From NCBI GenBank assembly GCA_005879535.1, contig VBKI01000079.1:1-35816 (forward strand): DNA of 35,816 nt. The letters are read 5' to 3'. Under the pieces are notes generated by a model. That model searched no databases and had not been told where the DNA came from. It saw only the letters and a program-made list of their open reading frames with translations. Shown here in pieces: positions 1 to 8,800 of this stretch. Within the stretch, counting starts at the first letter, position 1, and the number at the start of each line of letters is the position of its first letter. The position numbers and the translations under genes were made by a program. This DNA comes from Deltaproteobacteria bacterium. GTDB taxonomy: Bacteria; Myxococcota; Myxococcia; Myxococcales; 40CM-4-68-19.

Positions 1-1
1 G

Positions 2-181
2 AACTTCGTCCGACCGCTGAAGCACGACACCGGCCGGGTGCAGGCAATCGGCAAGGTCATTCACCTCGGCGGCAAGGTCGCAACGGCAGAGGGAAGCCTG
101 GTCGACCGCGCCGGCAAGCTCTACGCGCACGCCACGACGACCTGCCTGCTGGTCAACGTACCGACGCGATCCGCGCCCTGA
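2..181 (+). CDS. PaaI-family hotdog thioesterase, C-terminal fragment
   Basis: The window opens inside this gene; 59 residues and a TGA stop are visible. The segment around DTGRVQAIGKVIHLGGKVA, followed by a strand containing EGSLVDRAGKLYAHATTTC, matches the last two strands of the PaaI-type hotdog fold, where acyl-CoA thioester hydrolases end with an 'A.G...D..G.L.A.AT.T' pattern. The likely role is cytoplasmic hydrolysis of an acyl- or aryl-CoA thioester. The substrate cannot be judged because the active-site helix lies outside the window. The next gene is convergent. Confidence 0.75.
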   Translation, partial: NFVRPLKHDTGRVQAIGKVIHLGGKVATAEGSLVDRAGKLYAHATTTCLLVNVPTRSAP

Positions 182-201
182 TCTCCAAGGTCCTGACGCC
201 T

Positions 202-513
202 TTATCCGGCGACGACGTCGCGGAACGCCGGCTCCCTCTCGAAGACGGCTTTCGCGAAGGGACAGACGGGGACCAGCTTGATGTGCTCCTCGCGCGCCCA
301 GATGACGGCGGCCTCCACCAGCCTTCGCGCGATCCCCTGGCCACGCAACGACTCATCCACCTCGGTGTGCTCGAGGATGACGAGCTGCCCGTCCGGTGCG
401 GCCGAGAACGTGAGCTCGGCGAGGCGGCTATCTCCACCGTCGATGTAGAACGCCCCGCGATGACCTTTCTGTTCGCGCTGTACGGTCGTGGTCTCGCTCA
501 TGTCGAAAGACAT
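202..513 (-). CDS. Small GNAT-family N-acetyltransferase (YjdJ-like)
   Basis: A 103-residue protein of the short GNAT type. It has a beta hairpin with GAFYIDGGDSRLAELTF, a central LVILEHTEVDESLRGQGIA segment giving the acetyl-CoA-binding R-G-Q-G-I-A loop, and a C-terminal VPVCPFAKAVFEREPAF typical of the YjdJ/Gtn-like single-domain family of about 90-100 residues. Members are predicted to move an acetyl group from acetyl-CoA to an unknown acceptor. The ATG at 513 has a GAGG about four bases upstream. An internal ATG at 501 is possible but has no clear ribosome-binding site. The gene is convergent with the thioesterase and divergent from the hydrolase at 603. Confidence 0.85.
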   Translation of the reverse strand: MSFDMSETTTVQREQKGHRGAFYIDGGDSRLAELTFSAAPDGQLVILEHTEVDESLRGQGIARRLVEAAVIWAREEHIKLVPVCPFAKAVFEREPAFRDVVAG

Positions 514-602
514 TGTGCCTCGGCCGTGGTGCCATCGCCACCGTCATTGTCATCTGGTACGCGCCGTGCTCTACCCGCGCCCTGCATTGAAAGGAGCTCG
601 AC

Positions 603-1517
603 ATGGCTCGCCTGTTGACAGTCGTCGCTCTCATCGCACCGGCTGTGTCGGCCGCCAATTATGGTCCCCGCTTTCAGCAGAAGATGGTGCCGGTCGAGGG
701 TTGCACCCTGAGCGTCACCGTCGGCGGCGCCGGGCCCGCCGTGCTCCTCCTGCACGGTTACGCGGAGACCGCCCAGATGTGGAAGCCACTGGCGGGACAG
801 CTCGCGCCGCGCTTCACCGTAGTCGCGATCGACCTTCCCGGCATCGGCGACTCCTCGATCCCGGCGAGCGGAATCGACATGACCACCTCGGCAAAGCGAA
901 TCCACGAGGCGGTCCGCAAGCTGGGCTACGAGCGCGCCCGCGTCGTCGGCCACGACATCGGCCTGATGGTCGCCTACGCCTACGCCGCCCAGTACCCGAA
1001 CGAGGTGGAGACGCTGACGTTGATGGACGCCTTCCTCCCTGGGATCGGCGCGTGGAGAGACGTCTACGACGCTCCCGGCCCCTGGCACTTCCGTTTCCAT
1101 GGCCACACGCCGGAGCTGCTGGTGAAGGGCCGGGAGCGGACCTACTTCGAGCATTTCTGGAACGACTTCGCCGCCGATCCGGCGCACTCGATCCCCGAGG
1201 CGGACCGTCAAGCGTACGCCCGGGCCTACGCACGGCCGGGAAGGATGGCGGCGGGGTTCGCGTACTTCGCGTCGTTCATGAAGACAGCCGACGAGTTTGC
1301 GCAGTTCGGCAAGACTCAGCTGCCGATGCCGGTGACGTCGATCGGTGGAGAGAAGGCGAACGGCGACGCGCTGGGCGCCCAGATGAAGCTCATCTCGCCC
1401 AATCCGACCGTGGTGATCATCAGGGGCTCGGGACACTGGATCATGGAGGAAAGGCCCGAGGAGACCATGGCGGCCGTGACACGGGCGCTCGCGCAGTCCG
1501 GCACTGCGCAAAAGTGA
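603..1517 (+). CDS. Exported alpha/beta hydrolase, epoxide hydrolase/dehalogenase type
   Basis: A 304-residue alpha/beta hydrolase. Residues 1-18 form a short hydrophobic leader ending in a plausible Ala-Xaa-Ala site (VSAAN), so it may be exported. The oxyanion motif LLLHGYAET is at 48-56. The nucleophile elbow GHDIG at 116-120 puts Asp118 where serine hydrolases have Ser, as in epoxide hydrolases and haloalkane dehalogenases. The catalytic His is probably His278 in GSGHW. The cap region (about 145-235) is Trp/Phe-rich. Start: ATG at 603 has an AAAGGAG sequence seven to eight bases upstream. The substrate is unknown; epoxide hydrolase is favoured over dehalogenase by overall pattern only. Confidence 0.85.
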   Translation: MARLLTVVALIAPAVSAANYGPRFQQKMVPVEGCTLSVTVGGAGPAVLLLHGYAETAQMWKPLAGQLAPRFTVVAIDLPGIGDSSIPASGIDMTTSAKRIHEAVRKLGYERARVVGHDIGLMVAYAYAAQYPNEVETLTLMDAFLPGIGAWRDVYDAPGPWHFRFHGHTPELLVKGRERTYFEHFWNDFAADPAHSIPEADRQAYARAYARPGRMAAGFAYFASFMKTADEFAQFGKTQLPMPVTSIGGEKANGDALGAQMKLISPNPTVVIIRGSGHWIMEERPEETMAAVTRALAQSGTAQK

Positions 1518-1527
1518 CAAGAGGGCC

Positions 1528-1548
1528 GCCGGCGCATGGAGCGCCGGC
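1528..1548. terminator. GC-rich hairpin between convergent genes
   Basis: A perfect 8-base inverted repeat (GCCGGCGC and GCGCCGGC) flanks a 5-base loop just after the hydrolase stop and before the 3' end of the FMN reductase on the other strand. The placement fits a bidirectional transcription stop. No U-rich tail follows on either strand, so intrinsic termination is not proven. Confidence 0.45.
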
Positions 1549-1576
1549 GCACTCCCCGCACCTTGGCTGGCGGAAC

Positions 1577-2227
1577 CTACGTCTCCGGCTGCAGCTCGGT
1601 CTCGCTTTCCAGCGCGGCCGCGATCTCCGCCGCGCGCTGCGTCGCATCGCCTACGGGCGGCGGCGCGCAACAGAGCGGCTCTATCGCCTCTGCAAACCGG
1701 ACGAACCCGCGCAGATCGCGAAACAGGCGTTCGAACGACGCGGCATCGCGCAGGCCGCCACGTTCGTCGAACGCCGTGGTCCCGTGCGGCAGCGCGAACA
1801 TGTCCGGGAAGACGATGGCGCCGCAGCCTTCGAGCGGAATCCGCGTCTGCCATAGCCCGCGGACGCCGCCCATCGCCGAAGGGGCCGTGGACATGAGGTA
1901 GACGGCGCGCCCCCGCCAAGGCATCGGCCGCGCGCGGGAAACCCAATCGATGGCGTTCTTGAGCGGACCGGGGATCGAGTAGTTGTATTCGGGCACCGCG
2001 ATCATCAGCGCGGCGGCTCCTTCGACGCGCCGCTGCAGTTTGCGCGCTCCTTCGGGCAAGCCGTGCGCGGCGTCTTCGTCGCCGTCGTAGAGGGGCATGT
2101 CGAACTCGCGGAAGCGCACCACGTCGACTTCGGCGCCTTCCCGCGCGGCGAGCCGCGCTGCCAACTGGATCAGCTTGTGGTTCAACGAAGCGGAACGGAG
2201 AGAAGCGGCGAACGCGAGGATGCGCAT
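1577..2227 (-). CDS. NADPH-dependent FMN reductase
   Basis: A 216-residue flavodoxin-like protein. The N-terminal strand MRILAFAASLRSASLN holds the S.R..S.N phosphate-binding loop for FMN (residues 9-16). Residues 79-95 hold PEYNYSIPGPLKNAIDW, the family hallmark. Enzymes of this group reduce FMN, quinones, azo dyes or chromate with NAD(P)H in the cytoplasm. The C-terminus is longer than usual by about 25 residues and ends in a Glu-rich tail. The gene is convergent with the preceding hydrolase and shares a direction with the small exported protein upstream, 49 bases away. Confidence 0.92.
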   Translation of the reverse strand: MRILAFAASLRSASLNHKLIQLAARLAAREGAEVDVVRFREFDMPLYDGDEDAAHGLPEGARKLQRRVEGAAALMIAVPEYNYSIPGPLKNAIDWVSRARPMPWRGRAVYLMSTAPSAMGGVRGLWQTRIPLEGCGAIVFPDMFALPHGTTAFDERGGLRDAASFERLFRDLRGFVRFAEAIEPLCCAPPPVGDATQRAAEIAAALESETELQPET

Positions 2228-2275
2228 GCCCGAACCTTACTGCTTTCGAGCGTACGTTCCTTCCATCTACCTGCT

Positions 2276-2596
2276 TCAGAGCGGGAAAGGTCCGAACAGG
2301 CGGGCCGGAGCATTGGTGCTCTTGCCATACTGGACCCAGAACTGGACGGGACCATCGCCGGCATCTGCCGACGGCACCGGAACGATCAGTGTCGTCGTGT
2401 GTCCGAAGCTCGCCGAGCGCATACGCGGAGTCATGTCGATGCGCGCAAAGTCCACTCCCTCCGGCAACGCGGCGGTGGGCTTCGCCTCGATGGCTACCCC
2501 GCCCAGCCTCTCGTAGGCGGCGCGCACGCGATCGGCCTCGGTGGGATCGAGCGTCGCGCCCACCAGGAAAGCCATCGCGATGCCGAAAATTCTCAT
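2276..2596 (-). CDS. Small exported protein of unknown function
   Basis: A 106-residue frame starting at ATG 2596. The first 15 residues (MRIFGIAMAFLVGAT) look like a signal peptide. The mature part has the pattern of a compact soluble domain, with an Arg-containing helix (DPTEADRVRAAYERLGG) and then strands carrying TTTLIVPVP and VQFWVQYGK. I do not recognise a family. The frame is open further upstream to 2833, but that extension overlaps the divergent protease leader and reads like non-coding sequence, so the internal ATG is preferred. No strong ribosome-binding site is visible. It may be co-transcribed with the FMN reductase 49 bases downstream. Confidence 0.55.
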   Translation of the reverse strand: MRIFGIAMAFLVGATLDPTEADRVRAAYERLGGVAIEAKPTAALPEGVDFARIDMTPRMRSASFGHTTTLIVPVPSADAGDGPVQFWVQYGKSTNAPARLFGPFPL

Positions 2597-2720
2597 CCGA
2601 GTGAAATGGGGAGCGTGCCTGGCCAGCGCAAATGAATCGACCTGAGCCGAACGTCTCATGCTTGAAGCCATTCCAGCAACGGAACGTGACGCCCCGCAGC
2701 ACCCTGGGAGGGGTTCATAC

Positions 2721-4760
2721 ATGAGGCAGACGAGGACGCCTGGACCGCGCTGCAGTCTCCTGCAGTCGGTGGTTGCATTCGCTCTATTCGCAGCAGCCTG
2801 CGGCGGAACCGAATCGCCCAGCGCTGAATTCAAGAACGACAGCTCGCTCGCGACTGCGAGCTCCCACCGTCACGCGCGAGTGTGTGGCAACGCCGCTGCG
2901 GGCCACATGCGATGCCATGCGTGGGTCCGGGTGAACGACCTCACCGGCGAGGTGCAACCGTTCGTGACGCCGTCGGGCTTCGGTCCCGTGGACCTGGCGA
3001 GCGCATATCAGTTGCCCGCCACCGGCGGAGCGAACATGACCATCGCCATCGTCGACGCGATGGACAATCCCAACGCTGAATCTGACCTTGGCGTCTACCG
3101 CGCGCAATTCGGCCTGCCGCCCTGCACGACGGCGAACGGCTGCTTCCGCAAGGTCAACCAGAACGGCGCGTCCTCGCCGCTGCCTGCTTCCGACGTGGGC
3201 TGGGGCCAGGAGATCGCGCTGGATCTCGACATGGCCAGCGCCATCTGCCCGAGCTGCAAGATCCTGCTGGTCGAGGCGACCAGTCCCACCATCGGCAACC
3301 TCGGCACCGCCGTGAACACCGCAGTGGCGCTCGGCGCCAACGTGGTGAGTAACAGCTACGGCGGTGGCGAGAGCTCATCGGATCCGGGCACCACGAACCA
3401 GTTCTTCAATCACCCCGGCGTGCTGATCACCGCGAGCAGCGGGGACGGCGGCTTCGGCGTCGAATACCCCGCCGCCGCGACCACCGTGCTCGCGGTGGGC
3501 GGCACCCACCTGGTGCGCAACACGAGCGCCCGTGGCTGGACCGAGACGGCGTGGAGCGGCGCAGGCAGCGGCTGCAGCCGCTTCGAGACCAAGCCGTCGT
3601 GGCAGCATGACAGCGGCTGCGCGCGACGCACGGTGGCCGACGTCTCCGCAGTGGCGGATCCCAACACCGGCGTGGCGGTGTACGACAGCTTCGGCTCTGC
3701 CGGTCAGACCGGCTGGCTCGTCTTTGGCGGCACCAGCGTCGCCGCTCCGGTCGTGGCCTCGATCTTCGCACTGACCGGGCACGCCAGCGCCACGCCGCAG
3801 TATCCCTACTCCAACTCCCCCCAATTCTTCGACGCCGTCGGCGGCAGCAACGGCAGCTGCAGCCCGAGCTACCTCTGCACCGCAGTCGCGGGATACGACG
3901 GCCCCACCGGCATCGGCAGCCCCAACGGCAGCGCCATGACGGGAACGCCGCCGCCGCCGCCGGCCAACGACTTCTCCATCTCGGCAAGCCCGAACAGCTT
4001 GAATATCGTCGCGGGGAACTCGGCTACCGCCACCATCAATACCGCCACGACGTCGGGCAGCGCGCAGACGGTGTCGCTGTCTGCCTCGCCCACGCCGGTT
4101 GGGGTCACCGCCTCCATTTCGCCCACGCCGGTGACTTCGGGCGGCAGCGGGACCCTCACCGTGAGCACCACCACCGCGGCGGCCGCGGGAACCTTCACGT
4201 TGACGATCACAGGCTCCGCTGCGTCCGGCTCGCACACGACCACCGTTTCGGTGACCGTCACTGCGCCGGGCGGCACCTGCACGGCAACCTCGCAGCTGTT
4301 AGGGAACCCCGGCTTCGAGTCCGGCAACACCACATGGACGTCGACGCCCGCAGTCATCGACGGGACCACTGCCGGCTCGGCGCCGCGGACCGGAACCTTC
4401 AAGGCCTGGCTCGACGGCTACGGCCGGACCCACACCGACGACCTGTACCAGACCGTCACCATCCCAACGGGCGCGTGCTCGGCCACGCTGTCGTTCTGGC
4501 TGAAGATCACCACCGCGGAGACGACCACCACCACCGCTTACGACAAGCTGACGGTGACGGTGCGCGACGGTGCGGGGACCGTGCTCTCCACGTTGGCGAC
4601 GTACAGCAATCTGAACAAGAGCACGACGTACGTGCAGAAGACGTTCGACCTGACGAGCTTCAAGGGCCAGACGGTGCGCATCCAGTTCCACGGCACCGAG
4701 GACGTCACGCTGCAGACGAGCTTCTTCATCGACGACACCGCGCTCAACGTGACGCAGTAG
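2721..4760 (+). CDS. Sedolisin-like (S53) serine-carboxyl peptidase lipoprotein with C-terminal beta domains
   Basis: A 679-residue exported protein. An N-terminal lipoprotein signal leads to Cys27 (ALFAAACGG). The S53 catalytic domain covers about residues 85-405. Glu164 and Asp168 lie four apart in GQEIALDLD, the oxyanion Asp242 is in SSGDGGF, and nucleophile Ser339 is in FGGTSVAAP. The calcium-loop end GYDGPTGIGSPNG follows near 391. Residues 416-515 form an Ig-like/BACON-like repeat after a proline-rich linker, and 525-679 form a jelly-roll-like module beginning NPGFESGNTTW. The propeptide is unusually short, about 55 residues between the lipidated Cys and the catalytic core, whereas most sedolisins have a long activation domain. 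The start ATG 2721 is chosen because it gives the leader at the N-terminus. Likely extracellular protein degradation. Confidence 0.88.
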   Translation: MRQTRTPGPRCSLLQSVVAFALFAAACGGTESPSAEFKNDSSLATASSHRHARVCGNAAAGHMRCHAWVRVNDLTGEVQPFVTPSGFGPVDLASAYQLPATGGANMTIAIVDAMDNPNAESDLGVYRAQFGLPPCTTANGCFRKVNQNGASSPLPASDVGWGQEIALDLDMASAICPSCKILLVEATSPTIGNLGTAVNTAVALGANVVSNSYGGGESSSDPGTTNQFFNHPGVLITASSGDGGFGVEYPAAATTVLAVGGTHLVRNTSARGWTETAWSGAGSGCSRFETKPSWQHDSGCARRTVADVSAVADPNTGVAVYDSFGSAGQTGWLVFGGTSVAAPVVASIFALTGHASATPQYPYSNSPQFFDAVGGSNGSCSPSYLCTAVAGYDGPTGIGSPNGSAMTGTPPPPPANDFSISASPNSLNIVAGNSATATINTATTSGSAQTVSLSASPTPVGVTASISPTPVTSGGSGTLTVSTTTAAAAGTFTLTITGSAASGSHTTTVSVTVTAPGGTCTATSQLLGNPGFESGNTTWTSTPAVIDGTTAGSAPRTGTFKAWLDGYGRTHTDDLYQTVTIPTGACSATLSFWLKITTAETTTTTAYDKLTVTVRDGAGTVLSTLATYSNLNKSTTYVQKTFDLTSFKGQTVRIQFHGTEDVTLQTSFFIDDTALNVTQ

Positions 4761-4842
4761 TCGGCGAGCGCAGGGAATTGGAGCGGCGACCGGGAGACCA
4801 TTCCGGCCGCCGCTTCGTTCATCGCGGGATTAGGATGCGCCC

Positions 4843-5829
4843 ATGCTCACGGACCGGCTCGCGCGCGTTCGCCTCGGCCACCTCCCCACACCGCTCCATG
4901 AGATGCCCCGGCTGGCCCGGGCGCTCGGGGGCCCGCGCCTGTTCGTGAAGCGCGACGACCAGACCGGCCTCGCCACGGGCGGCAACAAGACGCGCAAGCT
5001 CGAGTTCAGTGTAGCCGAGGCGCTGCGCCGGGACGCCGACACGCTCGTGACGCTCGGCGCGGTGCAGTCGAACCATGCCCGGCAGACAGCCGCCGCCGCG
5101 GCGGCGTGCGGACTGCGATGCGTGATCGTCTTGCGCGGCCACGCTCCGACGGTCGCAACGGGCAACCTGCTTCTCGACCATCTGCTCGGCGCGCGGATCG
5201 TCTTCGCCGGCGAGCACCCCCTCGAGCAGGCAGGCGAAGACGTCGTGGCGGCGGAGACGGCCGAAGGTCACCGGCCCTATCTGATTCCCGTTGGCGCGTC
5301 CGACGAGATCGGCGCTGCCGGATTCGTCGCTGCCCTCGAGGAGCTGAAGGCTCAGCTCGACGCGCTCCGGCTCCGCGTCGATCGCGTCGTCTTCGCGAGC
5401 AGCTCGTTCGGGACCCAGGCCGGGCTTTGCGTAGGCGCCAAGGCCCTCGGTTTCGAGGCACAACTCGCCGGCATTGCGATCGACAGCACCCGGGAAGAGC
5501 TGCAGGCCTCGGTCGCGGAAATCGCCGCCCGACTCTCCGCTCGCATCGGCGTCGAGACGTCCGTCCCAGCGGGAGAGGTGGTGGCGTACGACGCGTACGT
5601 CGGCGGCGGCTACGCGGTGCTGGGGCAGCCGGAGCGCGAGGCGATCCAGCTCGCGGCCCGCCACGAAGGGATCGTCCTCGATCCGGTGTACACCGGGCGC
5701 GCCATGGCGGGGCTCATCGATCTCGTCCGGCGCGGCGAGTTCAGCGCGGACGAGACGATCGTGTTCTGGCATACCGGCGGGACGCCCGCGCTCTTCGCCT
5801 ACGCCGAGGAGCTTCTCGGGCGGCCCTGA
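4843..5829 (+). CDS. D-cysteine desulfhydrase / ACC deaminase family PLP enzyme
   Basis: A 328-residue fold-type II PLP enzyme. GGNKTRKLEF at 46-55 places the Schiff-base lysine at Lys49. VQSNHARQTAAAAA near 74 gives the Ser/Asn substrate-binding loop. FASSSFGTQAGL near residue 186 binds the PLP phosphate, and FWHTGGTPALF lies near the C-terminus. Family members either open the ring of 1-aminocyclopropane-1-carboxylate or break D-cysteine to pyruvate, sulfide and ammonia. Sequence alone does not separate the two safely; the general pattern is closer to desulfhydrases. ATG at 4843 has AGGA about eight bases upstream. It is convergent with the large patatin-like gene. Confidence 0.87.
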   Translation: MLTDRLARVRLGHLPTPLHEMPRLARALGGPRLFVKRDDQTGLATGGNKTRKLEFSVAEALRRDADTLVTLGAVQSNHARQTAAAAAACGLRCVIVLRGHAPTVATGNLLLDHLLGARIVFAGEHPLEQAGEDVVAAETAEGHRPYLIPVGASDEIGAAGFVAALEELKAQLDALRLRVDRVVFASSSFGTQAGLCVGAKALGFEAQLAGIAIDSTREELQASVAEIAARLSARIGVETSVPAGEVVAYDAYVGGGYAVLGQPEREAIQLAARHEGIVLDPVYTGRAMAGLIDLVRRGEFSADETIVFWHTGGTPALFAYAEELLGRP

Positions 5830-5843
5830 TCGAGAAGCTCCTC
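5806..5843. terminator. Bidirectional terminator hairpin overlapping two stop codons
   Basis: A perfect 13-base inverted repeat (arms at 5806-5818 and 5831-5843, GAGGAGCTTCTCG and its complement) has a 12-base loop. It covers the last codons and stop of the PLP enzyme on the plus strand and reaches into the stop codon of the patatin-like gene on the minus strand. No clear U tract follows. The exact symmetry at a convergent gene junction makes a shared terminator the simplest reading. Confidence 0.6.
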
Positions 5844-8800
5844 ACTTTCGAGCAGCGCCCCAGAGCGCCAACCAATACGCGAGTCCGTTGAGGTCGCTCA
5901 CGGAAAGCGCCACTACGGCGTCTCGATGACCGAAGGAGAGAGACCGGATGCCAAATGTGATCGCCAGCCGCTCCTGCAGCAAACCGATCCGCCCGATCAC
6001 GCCCGGGGTGACCACCCCATCGCCGTTCCAAGGGAAGACGGACTGCGCGCCCACGCCCAGCGATACGCCGCGCGCTCGCAAGGTGGGGATGAGCCCGAAG
6101 ATGCTCGTCACGCGTCCCGAGCCTTCGATGGCCAGGAGATCGGCGACCGATTCGACGGAGAACCAGGAGGTCACGCGAAGCGCCGGCTCGATCCAGGAGA
6201 ACGCGGCTCCGCCCCGGACGACGTCCAGCGACACCCGATAGGGAAGCAGGTGCGCAGCGGCGAGCAAGGCCGGATGCGCGCCCTCGGGAGACCTTGCTGG
6301 AATCGTCGACGGATCGAGATCGAGCGCCGGGGCACCCGAAAGGCGCTGTGCCCGGCGCGCCCAGAGCTGGCCCAGCCCCACTCCGGTCAGGACGACGTCC
6401 GACGGCGCTCGCCGTGCTCGCTCCGAAGAGAAGATTTCCACGGCGGCCGCGCGATCCACCAGCCTTCCAGCGAGGTGGGCCGTCCATCGATCGCGATCCG
6501 AGAGGGCTTCGCGCATCGATGGACTCGAAGGGACATAGCCGGAGCGCTGCAGGGCATCGAGTAGCTCCTCGAAGCTCGGGTCCGCCAGGCAGAGGGACTC
6601 GGCCGCGCCCTCGCGGCACGGCCCCGTACGCGAGGTCACGGCGAGCAGTGCGGCTCCGAGCTGGTCGCCGGACGGCAGCTCGGAGTCGCCCAACCAATTC
6701 CAGGCGGGCTCCGCGAGAAGAAGGGCCGCGGCGGAGCGGTTCCCCAATTGCGCCGTCACCTCCAGCCGCGAGAGCTTCGCGATCACGAACGCCGCCCGCG
6801 ACGAGCGCCGCAGCCCCAGGTCGTCGACGATCGCGCGCAAAGCCTGCCCGAGGCAGCGCTGCGTCTCCTTGGCGGATGCGTCGAGTAGAAGCGGCGCGTC
6901 CGCGCGGAAGACGGCGGCCGGGCGGTCGCCAACCGGGTACGGACCTTGGACCTCGCACTCGTGCGTGGCGATCTGGACGACGGCGTCGTAGACCCCGGAA
7001 TAGAAGTCGAGATCGCGCAGGGGTCGGTCGAGAAAGCCCGAGAAGTTGAGCAGAGCGCCACCGCCGAGCGGTGAGAAGCGCCGCGAAAGGACGAGCTGCC
7101 TCTCCAGAGCGTTGGCCGAGGAAAGCAGCGCAGCGTCCGCGGCGACGGTGCCCGCGCGCGTCGAGAGCGTCCGCAATCGGGGAGCGAGCGCGACCAGGCG
7201 GCCGATGCGATCGGAAGCGGCCGCCATCGCTCGCAGCGCAGCGGACTCCAGATTTGCGTCGAGGCCTGCGGCGAGCGCCGCCCGAGCTTCCGCCGCGCTC
7301 GACGGTAGCGTGCCGGCCACCTGCTCCTCCAACAAGGACGCGGAGAGCATCACGCGAAGCATCGCCGAGGTCGCGCGCAAGAGACGGCTTCCCGACCCCG
7401 CGACGGCGAGAAGATCCCGGCGCAGTTGAATCAGCTCCGCTTCACCCAGGCCCGATGCGGCGATCCCCGGAACCTCGCCGATCAGGAACCGGTAGGACGT
7501 GATCGCGATGGTCGACACGTCGTGGATCAGGGCGAGCAGCCGCAACTGGCGGTCGAACGGCGTGCTGGTCGCCGTCAGCTCGGCGAGGATCTGATCGGCG
7601 CGCCTGCTGCTCGAGACGAACACGCTGGCGAGTGCGGAGGCCAGCCGCGCGGTCTGCGCAGGCGAGGATCGGGCGTGGCGATCTCCCGCGCCCGCCGTCC
7701 CGTTCCGGATCGGTTCTGCGCAATCGGCAAACTGCTCCGCCGCGAGATCGCCCGCCTGGTCCACCGCGCGGCCGAGCTTCCCCAGACAAAGCAAAAGGAA
7801 CGACCCCAGCGATTCTCGCCGCGGCGAGCGCAGCAGTTGATCGTCCGAGGCCGCTGGCGCGGCGCCGGACGCGTCCGCGACACGAGCCATCTCCTCCTGG
7901 ATGGCGGATGCCTCGCTCTGGAGCTGGGCGAGGTCCGAGAGCGTGCTCTGCGTCGTCCGCTGCCAGCGCTCGTCCCGGATGGAGCGGGCGAGCTCCGTCG
8001 CGCGAGCCGTTCCGATCAGGTTCGCGATCAGCTCGGCGGGAGCAGTGAGACCGGCCCTCGCGGGTCGATCGACGATCGGCGATAGCCGCCGGTGGTCGGG
8101 GTCGACGAAGAGGTACGCCGTCGGTGCGAAGGGAAGCGCAAGGCCGCCCGAGGCCTCGGCGAGATCGACGGCGAGGCCGATGGGCGCGTTGTCGAAGATG
8201 CCGCCGTCGATGTAGTTGCGCTTGCACAGCTGGCGCGAGCCGGCCGGCTGGATTGCCTCGCAGGAGAGAGAGGTGATGCTCTGACCGACTTCGGGGCCTT
8301 CGCAGACGCCGTCTCGCACTATTTCTTCCTCGGGGCACCGGAGCGAGCAGTCGCAGAGCTGGCGCGGGCGGAAAGCGAACGGGACGGCCCCGGAGGCGAG
8401 CGCCGCCTGGGTGACCTGGAGCGCGCCGATACCAGAGAGGCCGCGACGCTCGCCGAGAAGAAGTTGCACATCCCCGGAATCGCGGTCGGAGGTCAGGGGG
8501 GCGGACACGATCCTCGCTTGCCCGGCTCGATCGACCTCGAACCGCCACGGAATCACGAAACGCTGCCTCCGCGCCGGCAGACCCGCTATCGTGCGCTCCT
8601 CGGGCCGATCCCGCGTGACGGTCAAGCCGACGGAAACGGAGCATCCAGGCTTGAAGCGCAAAGCGTTCGACTCGAAAACCTCCTCGCGCAGCCGCTGGAA
8701 GGCACGCTCGAGCGGAGCGGCGGTGAACACCCCGTCGGCCGCGGTGAATGCGGATGGATCGTCGGGCAGCAGGTCCTCGAGCCCGACGGGGGCCCACAGA

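Noticed and set aside
498-2702. A 734-codon open frame on the minus strand
   Set aside because: It covers the alpha/beta hydrolase and FMN reductase in wrong frames and is rich in Arg, as expected for GC-rich shadows. Both real genes have recognisable motifs.
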